Part shown: positions 29,686 to 37,383 of the stretch, piece by piece | Numbering within the stretch: the stretch's first letter is position 1 | Layout: each line of letters begins with the position of its first letter | The notes under the pieces: generated by a model | What the model was told of the DNA's origin: nothing | The model's database searches: none | Seen by the model: the letters and a program-made list of their open reading frames with translations, nothing else | Program-made: the position numbers and the translations under genes | Source of the DNA: Actinomycetota bacterium | GTDB lineage: Bacteria; Actinomycetota; Actinomycetes; Actinomycetales; Dermatophilaceae | Direction: 5' to 3' | DNA: 56,979 bases | Assembly: GCA_020161845.1 (NCBI GenBank) | Contig: JAIUNK010000029.1 | Span: forward strand, 1-56,979

Positions 29686-30990
29686 TCACCTCTCCGCCGG
29701 CTCGACCGCCGGCTCATCGTCCCGGCCCGGGGGCCTCCGGGTGGGAAGTTCTGGCAGCACCGGCGCAGCGTCGTCGGCGGCGGCGGGCAGCCGGATCGTG
29801 AAGGTCGATCCCTGGCCCTCCTCGCTCCAGACCTTGACCTCGCCGCCGTGGTTGCTGCAGACGTGCTTGACGATGGCCAGGCCGAGACCGGTGCCACCGG
29901 TCGCGCGGGACCGCGCCGGGTCGACGCGATAGAAGCGCTCGAAGATCCGATCCAGATCGGCGGCGGGGATGCCTTGCCCCTGATCGGAGACCGTGATCTC
30001 GACGATCCCCTCGACCTGCCGCACCCCGAGGGCGACCCGCGTGCCCGCGCCCGAATAGTTGACCGCGTTGGTCAGCAGGTTGTCGATCGCTGTGCCGAGC
30101 ATGTGCGCGTCGCCGAACACCGACGCGTGATCCTCCGTCGCGACGACGACCTCCATCTGCTTGGCCTCAGCGAGCGTCTGCACCCGTTCCGCGGCCTCCC
30201 GGGCCACGGCCGCCACCCGGATCGGCACCGGGTCGGTCAACGACTCCGAGGTCTGCAACCGAGACAGGTCGACGATCTCCTGGACCAGTTGCGTCAACCG
30301 GGCGCTCTCCACCCGGATGCGCTTGGCGAACCGTTGCACGGCCTCCGGGTCGTCGCTGGCGTCCAGGACCGCCTCCGCCAGCAGCGAGATCCCGCCGACG
30401 GGGGTCTTCAGCTCGTGACTCACATTGGCCACGAAATCCCGGCGGACGGCTTCCACCCGCTGCGCCTGGGTGTGGTCGTCGACGAGCAACAACACCTGGT
30501 CGGCGCCGATCGGCGCGACGCGGGCCTGCACGGTCATCATCCCGGGGCCTAACGGCCCCCGGGCGAGTTCCAGGCGAGCCTCCCGGGTGACCCCGTCGCG
30601 CCGGACGCTGCGCACCAGCTCGCGCAGCTCGACGTGGGCCAGATCTCGGCCCCGGATCAGGCCGATGGCGCGCGCCGCCGGGCTCGCCAGCACCACCGCG
30701 TCGCCCACATCGAGGATCACGGCGCTGCTGCGCAGCACCCGCAGTACCGCGGCGATCGCGGAGTCGGTCCGCACGGTGCCCTCGGCCGGTGCGCCGGGGC
30801 CACCCGATGAGCCGGGTGCGCCGGCTGCGGTCGTGGCGGGTCGGGTCGACGACCCGACCCCCTCGAGGGTCGTCCCGACCCGCCGGTCCCGCGCGGACCG
30901 CCGGATCCCGCGCCTGGTGCCGACCGCGACACCCGCCGCGCCCGCGGCCCCGGCAGAGCCGAGAATCGGCAGCCACCACGAGATGTCCAC
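29686..30990 (-). CDS. senX3: Sensor histidine kinase SenX3
   Basis: 434 residues from GTG 30990. One N-terminal membrane segment (SWWLPILGSAGAAGAAGVAVG), a PAS-like region (about 60-200), the dimerisation/phosphoacceptor helix FVANVSHELKTPVGGISLLAE with the H-box His, and the ATPase domain (N-box NLLTNAVNYSG, G1 VSDQGQGIP, G2 GGTGLGLAIVK). Cognate of RegX3. A longer version from ATG 31008 would add six residues; the TACTCT hexamer 7 nt before the GTG favours a leaderless start. Diverges from phoU; PHO-box repeats lie between them. Confidence 0.93.
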   Translation of the reverse strand: MDISWWLPILGSAGAAGAAGVAVGTRRGIRRSARDRRVGTTLEGVGSSTRPATTAAGAPGSSGGPGAPAEGTVRTDSAIAAVLRVLRSSAVILDVGDAVVLASPAARAIGLIRGRDLAHVELRELVRSVRRDGVTREARLELARGPLGPGMMTVQARVAPIGADQVLLLVDDHTQAQRVEAVRRDFVANVSHELKTPVGGISLLAEAVLDASDDPEAVQRFAKRIRVESARLTQLVQEIVDLSRLQTSESLTDPVPIRVAAVAREAAERVQTLAEAKQMEVVVATEDHASVFGDAHMLGTAIDNLLTNAVNYSGAGTRVALGVRQVEGIVEITVSDQGQGIPAADLDRIFERFYRVDPARSRATGGTGLGLAIVKHVCSNHGGEVKVWSEEGQGSTFTIRLPAAADDAAPVLPELPTRRPPGRDDEPAVEPAER

Positions 30991-30997
30991 GTGATGC

Positions 30998-31003
30998 AGA
31001 GTA
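30998..31003 (-). promoter_or_regulatory. -10 hexamer of leaderless senX3
   Basis: TACTCT on the minus strand, 7 nt (GCATCAC) before the GTG at 30990. Confidence 0.55.
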
Positions 31004-31061
31004 CGCATAAGGCGTGCCCGGCAGTGCCCTCACCTGCCGTTCCCCGCGCGTGGGGCGTAGT

Positions 31062-31089
31062 GTTCACCTCGACGTCCGACGTCGTTCAT
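31062..31089 (+). promoter_or_regulatory. PHO-box-like repeats between senX3 and phoU
   Basis: GTTCAC at 31062-31067 and GTTCAT at 31084-31089 are 22 bp apart, i.e. two 11-bp steps, as in Streptomyces PhoP/mycobacterial RegX3 sites; the middle unit is degenerate (CGTCCG at 31073). Position in the divergent spacer fits self-regulation of the regulon. Confidence 0.5.
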
Positions 31090-31158
31090 CCGCAGCTGAA
31101 AGCCTGTCGAGCGCCCCAACTGACGACGGCTCGACCCCCCAGAGAACCAAAGGACATC

Positions 31159-31857
31159 ATGCGCGACGCGTTTCACGAGGACCTGGACCGGATCTCCGAT
31201 CAACTCGTCGAGATGACCAGGCTGGCGGGTGCCGCGATGTCGCGGGCCACGACCGCCCTCCTCGACGCCGACGTCTCGATCGCCGAGAGCGTCATCGCCG
31301 CAGACAGCCACCTGGACGAGATCCGGGTCGCTGTCGACGACCGCTCGATCGATCTGCTCGCCCGGCAGCAGCCGGTGGCCACGGACCTGCGCATGGTGGT
31401 GACCGCCATGCAGATGGCGGCCGACTTGGAGCGCATGGGTGACCTGGCCAAGCACATCGCCAAGGTCGCGCGACTGCGCTTTCCGACCTGCGCCGTGCCG
31501 GACGAAGTACGCCCCACCATCGTCGAGATGGACTCGGTGGGCCGCGGCATCGCCGACCGGACCGGCGAGATCATCGCGAGCAAGCAGGCCAACGGGGCCT
31601 TGCAGCTGGTCCAGGCCGACGACCGGATGGATGAGTTGCACAAGCACGTTTTCGCGCTGTTGACCGACGCGGCGTGGCACCACGGCACCCAGGCCGCGAT
31701 CGACATCACGCTCCTGGCCCGCTACTACGAACGCTTCGCCGACCACGCGGTCCTGGTGGCGCATCGCGTCGCCTATCTCGTCACCGGCGAATGGCGCACG
31801 GTCGACGCGCACGCCGAGGAACGCCTGCTGGAGCGCCACGAGGCGCCGCCGCAGTAG
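31159..31857 (+). CDS. phoU: PhoU, phosphate-signalling regulator
   Basis: 232 residues made of two copies of the three-helix PhoU domain (about 5-95 and 115-210). Metal-site motifs ExxxD are seen in both halves: LERMGDLAKHIAKV in the first and YERFADHAVLVAHRV in the second. It links the Pst transporter to the kinase SenX3 and keeps the Pho regulon off when phosphate is plentiful. ATG at 31159 is preceded by AAAGGAC. It stands apart from pstSCAB, 18 kb away, as in other actinobacteria. Confidence 0.95.
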   Translation: MRDAFHEDLDRISDQLVEMTRLAGAAMSRATTALLDADVSIAESVIAADSHLDEIRVAVDDRSIDLLARQQPVATDLRMVVTAMQMAADLERMGDLAKHIAKVARLRFPTCAVPDEVRPTIVEMDSVGRGIADRTGEIIASKQANGALQLVQADDRMDELHKHVFALLTDAAWHHGTQAAIDITLLARYYERFADHAVLVAHRVAYLVTGEWRTVDAHAEERLLERHEAPPQ

Positions 31858-31907
31858 GTCCAGGCGGTGGGGGTAGGCCGCGCCGATCTCTCGCCCCCAG
31901 CCAAGCC

Positions 31908-31944
31908 AGCAGGCCCGCCCCGGGATGCCCGGGGCGGGCCTGCT
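31908..31944. terminator. Perfect 17-bp bidirectional hairpin between phoU and gpmA
   Basis: AGCAGGCCCGCCCCGGG (31908-31924), loop ATG, CCCGGGGCGGGCCTGCT (31928-31944). It lies between two convergent stop codons and has no U-tract. Confidence 0.8.
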
Positions 31945-31995
31945 CACGTCGTACGTCGTCGCCGGTGGCCGCTTCGAGCCACCGGCGCCGCGGGA

Positions 31996-32739
31996 TCAGC
32001 GACCCTGGTTCGCGACCGCCTGCGCGGCGGCCGCGGCCGCCTCGGGGTCCAGGTATCGGCCGCCGGGGGTGACCGGCGAGAGGTCCTCGTCGAGCTCGTA
32101 GACCAGCGGCTGGGCCGTCGGGATGTTCAGCGCGGCGATGTCCTCATCGGAGATGCCGTCCAGGTGCTTGACCATGGCCCGCAGGCTGTTGCCGTGCGCG
32201 GCGACCAGGACCACCTTGCCGGCCTTGAGGTCGGGGACGATCTCGTTCTCCCAATAGGGGATCAGGCGCGCGACGACATCCTTGAGGCACTCGGTCGGCG
32301 GGTTCTCGCCGTCGATGTGCGCATAGCGCACGTCGTGCGCCTGGCTGTATTCGTCATCGGGGTCCAGCGGCGGCGGCGGGGTGTCGTAGCTGCGGCGCCA
32401 CAGCATGAACTGCTCCTCGCCGAACTCCTGCAGCGTCTGCTTCTTGTCCTTGCCCTGCAGCGCGCCGTAGTGCCGTTCGTTGAGGCGCCAATTGCGCTTG
32501 ACCGGGATCCAGTGCCGGTCGGCCGCATCGAGGGCGATGTTCGCGGTGTTGATCGCGCGCCGCAGCACCGAGGTGTGCACGACGTCGGGCAGGACGCCCT
32601 GCTCGGCCATCAGCTTGCCGCCGGCAACGGCCTCGTCGCGGCCCTTGTCGGTGAGGTCGACATCGACCCAGCCGGTGAACAGGTTCTTCTGGTTCCACTG
32701 GCTTTCGCCGTGGCGCAGGAGCACGAGGGTGTAGGTCAT
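31996..32739 (-). CDS. gpmA: 2,3-bisphosphoglycerate-dependent phosphoglycerate mutase
   Basis: 247 residues. Glycolytic interconversion of 3- and 2-phosphoglycerate. Phosphohistidine in [11 protein letters not shown] (about residue 11), [26 protein letters not shown] (catalytic Glu), and the second active-site His in [22 protein letters not shown] at 32739 lies 6 nt after TAGAGT, inside the 3' end of the upstream ybjN gene, with no Shine-Dalgarno, so leaderless. Confidence 0.97.
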   Translation of the reverse strand: MTYTLVLLRHGESQWNQKNLFTGWVDVDLTDKGRDEAVAGGKLMAEQGVLPDVVHTSVLRRAINTANIALDAADRHWIPVKRNWRLNERHYGALQGKDKKQTLQEFGEEQFMLWRRSYDTPPPPLDPDDEYSQAHDVRYAHIDGENPPTECLKDVVARLIPYWENEIVPDLKAGKVVLVAAHGNSLRAMVKHLDGISDEDIAALNIPTAQPLVYELDEDLSPVTPGGRYLDPEAAAAAAQAVANQGR

Positions 32740-32745
32740 GCGCCC

Positions 32746-32751
32746 ACTCTA
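32746..32751 (-). promoter_or_regulatory. -10 hexamer of leaderless gpmA
   Basis: TAGAGT on the minus strand, 6 nt (GGGCGC) before the ATG at 32739; it overlaps the end of the ybjN gene. Confidence 0.6.
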
Positions 32752-33357
32752 GTTGCGTGGACTGTCCTGGTGAGGCGACGGAACCGGCTCATCGCCGGGG
32801 TCGGGAACAGAGGGAACGGCGGCTTCCAAGGGCTCGACGTGGAAGACCGGATCGTCCTCGCTACCGGTCAACAGATCGCGGAATGCCTCCAGATTGCGCA
32901 GCGATTCGCCGCGCGCCACCCGCCAGGCCCACTCGCGCTTCATCGAGGTGAGGAAGCCCAGCACCAGCAGCTCGTTGAACGCCGCATCGGCACACTCCAA
33001 CACCACCCCGAACAACCGATCCAGCGCCTCCTCGCCGACCGCCTCCAGCGGCAGCCGCGCCACGACGTACACATCGTCGTTGGTGTCGATCGCGTAGCTC
33101 ACGCCCGGCGTGCGCAGGTTGCGCCGGAGCAGGTAGCGGAAGAACTCGACGTGATTCTCGTCCGGATGGCGGATCACGAAGGCCGACAGCGACGCCTCGC
33201 GTTCGGTGAACAGGATCGAACAGACCGTCTTGAGCTTCTTCTCGCCGGGCAGCACGATGACGAACTCGCCGTCCCGGGGGCCGGGGTCGACGGGGAGGTC
33301 CTGATCGGCGGCGAAGGCGCGCAGCGCCGCCTCGGCCTGGTCGCGAAGTTCGGTCAT
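32749..33357 (-). CDS. YbjN-domain protein
   Basis: 202 residues. The YbjN domain (type-III-chaperone-like fold) spans about 5-150: GEFVIVLPGEKKLKTVCSILF, ASLSAFVIRHPDENHVEFFRYLLRRN, VARLPLEAVGEEALDRLFG. The C-terminal 30 residues are Pro/Asp-rich. It lies directly behind mshA as in mycobacteria (Rv0486-Rv0487 order), so a link with mycothiol is often guessed but unproven. ATG at 33357, eleven bases after the mshA stop; probably the same operon. Confidence 0.88.
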   Translation of the reverse strand: MTELRDQAEAALRAFAADQDLPVDPGPRDGEFVIVLPGEKKLKTVCSILFTEREASLSAFVIRHPDENHVEFFRYLLRRNLRTPGVSYAIDTNDDVYVVARLPLEAVGEEALDRLFGVVLECADAAFNELLVLGFLTSMKREWAWRVARGESLRNLEAFRDLLTGSEDDPVFHVEPLEAAVPSVPDPGDEPVPSPHQDSPRN

Positions 33358-33368
33358 CGGTCGGCTCC

Positions 33369-34679
33369 TCACGCCGTGCGCCGGGTGCCCGCGCGGGCGC
33401 TCGCCCGGGCCAAGGCCTCCAGTGTGTCGGATCGCCGGCTGGCGGCGGCCTCGGCGTACACGGCCAACAGCCGCTCGGCGGTGCCGTCCCAGCCGAACCC
33501 GCGGGCGTGCGCGACGCCGCGGGCCGCGAGTTCCGCGCGGCGCGCGGGGTCGTCGAGGAGGGCCTCCAGCGCTGCGCTCCACTGCGGTACGTCGTGGCCG
33601 GGCACGAGCACCCCGCCCTTGACCGCGGTCGGCAGCCCGCCCACGTCGGCGGCCAGGACCGGGGTGCCACAGGCCTGGGCCTCCAGGGCCACCAGGCCGA
33701 ACGACTCGTTGTACGACGGGACGGCCACCAGGTCGGCGGCCCGGTACCACTGCGCGAGGCGCTCCCGCGGACCGGGCGCCTCGAACCGCACCCGGTCGGC
33801 GATGCCCAGCTCGGCCGCGAGGTCGGCGAGCGCGGTCGGGCGCGCCAGGCCGGCGCCGCTCGGGCCGCCGTTGACGACCACGCGCAACCGGCCGGCCAGA
33901 TCGGGTCGGCGGCCGATCAGCTCGGCCGCCGCCTTGACCAGCAGATCCGGGGCCTTGAGGGGCTGGATGCGGCCGACGAAGGCCACCACCAGATCGTCGG
34001 GGTCGACGCCCAACTCGGCCCGCGCGGCGCCCTGCTCGCCCGGATGAAAGGTGCGCAGGTCGACGCCGGGATTGACGACCCGGACCCGGTCGGGCTCGGC
34101 GTCGTACAGGTCGATCAGCTCGGTGGCCTCCGCATCGGTGTTGGCCACCAGCCGGTCGGCCACCGCGACGACCTGCGCCTCGCCGAGTTCCCGATCCTCC
34201 GGTTCCGGCGCGTCGCCCTCGGCGAGGTGAGCGTTCTTGACGCGGGCCATCGTGTGCATCGTGTGCACCAGCGGGACGTGCCAGCGCTCGGCGGCGAGCC
34301 AGCCGACCTGCCCCGAGAGCCAGTAGTGGCTGTGCACGACGTCGTAGTGCCCCTCCGGCCGGGCCGCGACCGCCTGCATCACCCCCGCCGCGAACGCACA
34401 GAGCTGGCTGGGCAACTGCTCCTTGGCCAGGCCCTCGTAAGGGCCCGCCGGCACGTGCCGGACCACGACGCCCCGGTCGACCTCGACCACCCCCTGGTCG
34501 CCGGACGTCGCCCGGGTGAACACCTCGACCTCCACGCCGCGGCGGGCCATCTCCAACGCACTGTTGAGCACGTAGACGTTCAGGCCGCCGGCGTCCCCGG
34601 TGCCGGGGGTCTCCAGCGGCGAGGTGTGCACCGCGATCATCGCGACCCGCTCGATCCGAGCCTGCGCCTGAAGGCCCAT
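33369..34679 (-). CDS. mshA: D-inositol-3-phosphate glycosyltransferase (mycothiol step 1)
   Basis: 436 residues, GT4 retaining glycosyltransferase. It adds N-acetylglucosamine to inositol-3-phosphate, the first mycothiol step. N-terminal [24 protein letters not shown] is the inositol-phosphate loop, [18 protein letters not shown] and [18 protein letters not shown] follow, the C-terminal half has [20 protein letters not shown] and the UDP-binding E-x7-E in [20 protein letters not shown] chose ATG 34679 because of AAGGAGCGGGG just upstream; the longer frame is not conserved. Confidence 0.95.
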   Translation of the reverse strand: MGLQAQARIERVAMIAVHTSPLETPGTGDAGGLNVYVLNSALEMARRGVEVEVFTRATSGDQGVVEVDRGVVVRHVPAGPYEGLAKEQLPSQLCAFAAGVMQAVAARPEGHYDVVHSHYWLSGQVGWLAAERWHVPLVHTMHTMARVKNAHLAEGDAPEPEDRELGEAQVVAVADRLVANTDAEATELIDLYDAEPDRVRVVNPGVDLRTFHPGEQGAARAELGVDPDDLVVAFVGRIQPLKAPDLLVKAAAELIGRRPDLAGRLRVVVNGGPSGAGLARPTALADLAAELGIADRVRFEAPGPRERLAQWYRAADLVAVPSYNESFGLVALEAQACGTPVLAADVGGLPTAVKGGVLVPGHDVPQWSAALEALLDDPARRAELAARGVAHARGFGWDGTAERLLAVYAEAAASRRSDTLEALARASARAGTRRTA

Positions 34680-34818
34680 CCCCGCTCCTTCCCACCGCCG
34701 GTCGACGGCGTGCGATGCCCGCCTGCCGCCGGCCCCGTGGATGCAACACGGCACGGGTCGCCCGCCTTCCCGGCCGGTCCTCCCGGCTGGTCGACCTCCG
34801 CGCCGGCCCCGGCCCGCC

Positions 34819-34824
34819 TACGGT
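34819..34824 (+). promoter_or_regulatory. -10 hexamer of leaderless methyltransferase gene
   Basis: TACGGT, 6 nt (GGCCTG), then GTG at 34831. No Shine-Dalgarno. Confidence 0.55.
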
Positions 34825-34830
34825 GGCCTG

Positions 34831-35670
34831 GTGCGGCGCAGCGACCCGGTGGGCATGATCACGAGGGGCACCACCCATCCCCATCGGCTGCGGCGCTGCG
34901 ATCGGTGGCTGCTGGCGACCCAGGCGGCGCGGTTGCGCGCGCAGGCGGCGCCGATCGTCGTCGACCTGGGGTACGGCGCCTCGCCCGTCACCGTGCTGGA
35001 GCTGCGCGACCGGCTGGCGGCCGCCGTGCCGGACGTGCAGGTGGTGGGACTCGAGATCGACCCCGACCGGGTCGCCGCCGCGCAGCCGCTGGCGGCCGCC
35101 GGGCTCACCTTCGCGGCCGGCGGATTTGAGGTGCCTCTGCCGGAGGGTCGCCCCGCCGCGGTGATCCGCGCGTTCAACGTGCTGCGCCAGTACGACGAGG
35201 CGCAGGTGGACGGCGCCTGGACGCACCTGTGCTCCCGGTTGGCCCCGGCCGGTCTGTTGATCGACGGCACCTGCGACGAGGTGGGGCGCCGCGCGGCCTG
35301 GGTTGCGCTGGCCCCCGACGGGCCGCGTTCGCTGACCCTGTCGGTGCGCCTGGCCGACATCGAGCGGCCCTCCGATGTGGCGCCGCGGCTGCCGAAGGCG
35401 CTGATTCATCGCAACGTCCCGGGCGAGGGCGTGCACGCCTACCTGGCCGCGCTGGACGATGCCTGGACTCGGGCCGCACCGCTGTCGGCGTACGGCCGTC
35501 GACAACGGTTCGTCGAGACGGTCCGGCAGGTCCGCGCCGCGGGCTGGCCGATCCTCGGCGGCGTCGCCCGGTGGCGGCTGGGCGAGATCACTGTCGGCTG
35601 GGACGCGGTCCGCCCGAACCGCCTGGCGCCGCACGCCGGCGAGGGGCCGTCGGATCAGCTGCGCTGGTAG
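34831..35670 (+). CDS. SAM-dependent methyltransferase-like protein
   Basis: 279 residues from GTG 34831. Rossmann-type class I methyltransferase outline: motif I IVVDLGYGASPVTVLELRD, acidic tip of beta 2 in VVGLEIDPDRVAAAQ, motif post-I FEVPLPEGRPAAVIRAFNVLRQYDE, and APAGLLIDGTCDE. The glycine loop is DLGYGASP rather than the usual GxGxG, so SAM binding is likely but not certain. Unknown substrate. Divergent from mshA; 16-bp tail overlap with the convergent cupin gene. Confidence 0.8.
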   Translation: MRRSDPVGMITRGTTHPHRLRRCDRWLLATQAARLRAQAAPIVVDLGYGASPVTVLELRDRLAAAVPDVQVVGLEIDPDRVAAAQPLAAAGLTFAAGGFEVPLPEGRPAAVIRAFNVLRQYDEAQVDGAWTHLCSRLAPAGLLIDGTCDEVGRRAAWVALAPDGPRSLTLSVRLADIERPSDVAPRLPKALIHRNVPGEGVHAYLAALDDAWTRAAPLSAYGRRQRFVETVRQVRAAGWPILGGVARWRLGEITVGWDAVRPNRLAPHAGEGPSDQLRW

Positions 35671-36017
35671 TCGTCCTCCAGGCGGACGATGTCGTCCTCG
35701 TCGAAGTGGCCGAAGCCGACCTCGAGGATGCGCGCCGTCGCGGTGCCCGGGTTGGCCATCCGGTGCACCGCACCCTGCGGCACCCAGATCTGCTCGTCCT
35801 TGCCGGCCCGCCAGGTGCGATCGTTGACGGTGACCTCCATCGGCGCCTCGTCGAGCACGGTCCACAACTCGGCCCGATGCGCGTGCTTCTGCAGCGACAG
35901 CCGTTGCCCGGGCCGCACCGTGATGACCTTCACCGTGACCGTCTCGTTGGTGCAGAAGCTGCGGAAGTCCCCCCACGGACGCTCCTCGGTGAAGACGTCC
36001 TCGGTGCGGTCGTGCAT
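35655..36017 (-). CDS. Cupin, mannose-6-phosphate isomerase type II-like
   Basis: 120 residues, the stand-alone cupin found as the isomerase half of GMP-PMI proteins. Signature ERPWGDFRSFC near the start, then cupin motif 1 PGQRLSLQKHAHRAELWTVLDE with metal ligands His-x-His and Glu, and motif 2 WVPQGAVHRMANPG with the third His. Starts at ATG 36017. Next to an alpha/beta hydrolase gene 5 bp away, probably one operon. The sugar substrate is inferred from family only. Confidence 0.85.
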   Translation of the reverse strand: MHDRTEDVFTEERPWGDFRSFCTNETVTVKVITVRPGQRLSLQKHAHRAELWTVLDEAPMEVTVNDRTWRAGKDEQIWVPQGAVHRMANPGTATARILEVGFGHFDEDDIVRLEDDYQRS

Positions 36018-36022
36018 GCTGC

Positions 36023-36709
36023 TCACTTCGCTGGCCCTTTCGGTTCCCCGGAATCGCCGCCGGTCAGGAACTCCCCGACGGACCGCCTCAGCGTAGCGCG
36101 GTGCGCCCAGAGCAGCCCGCCCGGGGGGAACACGACCAGCTCCGCTCGGCCCAGCGCAGCAGCCAGTCGCCGGGCCACCGCGACGGGGTGGACGGGGTCG
36201 TCCTCCTGCGCGATGACCAGCGCGGGGGCCGTGACGGCGGCCAGCGGGGCGGCATCCGGCACGGGGATCTGCCGTGGCATCTCGCGCAGGGCCCGGACCG
36301 GTCGGGTGGCCAGCAACCAGCGGGCGTGCCCGGCCGCCCACTGCGCGACGGCCGGGGCCGCCTCGGGGGCTGCGGCCTGTTCCTGCGCCAGGGCGAGGGC
36401 GAGGTTCGGCGCGTCACCGGCGGCCACGAGTGCGGCGAGGGCGTCGGCACGGGCGAGCAGCGGCGCCTCGCGGGGAGCGTCCAGGGCGGCCGGCAGGACG
36501 AGCACGATCCGCTCGAAACGGCCGGGGTCCTCGGCGAGCAGGGCGCACAGCGCCCCGGCGCCCATGCTGACCCCGAGCGCCGCCGTGGCGCGGGCCTCGT
36601 CGGCGGCGGCCCGAAGGTCGGCGGCGAGGTCGGCATACGTCCAGTCCTGCGGCAGCGGAGCCGACGCCCCGTGGCCACGGAACTGGAAGAAGACTCGGCG
36701 GCCCCGCAC
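36023..36709 (-). CDS. Alpha/beta hydrolase, start disputed (possible frameshift)
   Basis: From GTG 36709: 228 residues with nucleophile elbow GVSMGAGAL, Asp in VIAQEDDPVHP, and late His region GGLLWAHRATL. In the same frame the fold clearly continues upstream, with PLEWASYGGGRPATVFAHGLGQS (the HG oxyanion region) at about 36745-36808, but no ATG, GTG or TTG occurs in frame there. The ATG at 36843 is one base out of frame; one extra G in the GGGGG run at 36813-36817 would join it. So either a real frameshift, an assembly slip, or a rare start (CTG 36859). Substrate unknown. Confidence 0.75.
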   Translation of the reverse strand: MRGRRVFFQFRGHGASAPLPQDWTYADLAADLRAAADEARATAALGVSMGAGALCALLAEDPGRFERIVLVLPAALDAPREAPLLARADALAALVAAGDAPNLALALAQEQAAAPEAAPAVAQWAAGHARWLLATRPVRALREMPRQIPVPDAAPLAAVTAPALVIAQEDDPVHPVAVARRLAAALGRAELVVFPPGGLLWAHRATLRRSVGEFLTGGDSGEPKGPAK

Positions 36710-36878
36710 CCCCGAGGCGAACGGCCGGGTCGTCTCGATGGACTGGCCGAGGCCGTGCGCGAAGACGGTGGCGGGCCGACCCCCGCCGTACGACGCCCAT
36801 TCGAGCGGTCCCCCGGGCGTTGCAGCGAGGCCGGCTCGGCCATGGCGCGACGGGGTCAGCCCGGGGTGCCGGCGGCGC

Positions 36879-37214
36879 TCACCAGGAGCCGTACGGGCCG
36901 CGTCCCGTCGCGCCGCCCTTGCCGCGGGTGGGCGTGTACCGGCGGATGGCGGGGCGCACGTCGGCGAGGAAGACCCCCGCGGCGACGACCGGGATGAGGC
37001 CGACGCCGAACAGCTGGTTCATGCCCGCAAACCCGATCAGCATCGCCACACCGGTGATCCCGACCCACCACTTCTTGGTCAGCTTCTCGGCGGTCGCATA
37101 GGCCGAGGCGGGATAGCGCAGCGACTCCACGAACGCGAAGACCTCCATCGCCAGGGCCGCCACACCGAGGATCAGCAGCACCAGGCTCTGTGCGCCGTAG
37201 AGCGATTCGATCAT
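36879..37214 (-). CDS. DUF2516 small membrane protein
   Basis: 111 residues with three hydrophobic stretches: SLVLLILGVAALAMEVFAFVESLRYP, WWVGITGVAMLIGFAG and LFGVGLIPVVAAGVFLADV, then a positive Gly-rich tail. This is the DUF2516 family; its place next to the HbhA-like gene equals Rv0476 next to hbhA in mycobacteria. ATG at 37214 lies 6 nt after TACCCT, with no Shine-Dalgarno, hence leaderless. Role unknown. Confidence 0.88.
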   Translation of the reverse strand: MIESLYGAQSLVLLILGVAALAMEVFAFVESLRYPASAYATAEKLTKKWWVGITGVAMLIGFAGMNQLFGVGLIPVVAAGVFLADVRPAIRRYTPTRGKGGATGRGPYGSW

Positions 37215-37220
37215 GGGGCA

Positions 37221-37226
37221 AGGGTA
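37221..37226 (-). promoter_or_regulatory. -10 hexamer of leaderless DUF2516 gene
   Basis: TACCCT on the minus strand, 6 nt (TGCCCC) before the ATG at 37214. Confidence 0.6.
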
Positions 37227-37323
37227 CGTCGCGACCCCGGGTGAGCACGTCGTGGCGCGGCGGCCCCATGTCCACGTCCCGACTCGGCGCTCCTCGGGGC
37301 GTCGGGGCGCGCGAGCACGCGAA

Positions 37324-37356
37324 CGGCCCGGTGGCGATTTGCTCGCCACCGGGCCG
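37324..37356 (-). terminator. Hairpin behind the HTH-HbhA gene
   Basis: CGGCCCGGTGGCGA (37324-37337), loop TTTGC, TCGCCACCGGGCCG (37343-37356): 14 bp, perfect. No U-tract. Confidence 0.65.
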
Positions 37357-37383
37357 AATGCGGACTGTCCTGCAGCGCTCAGC

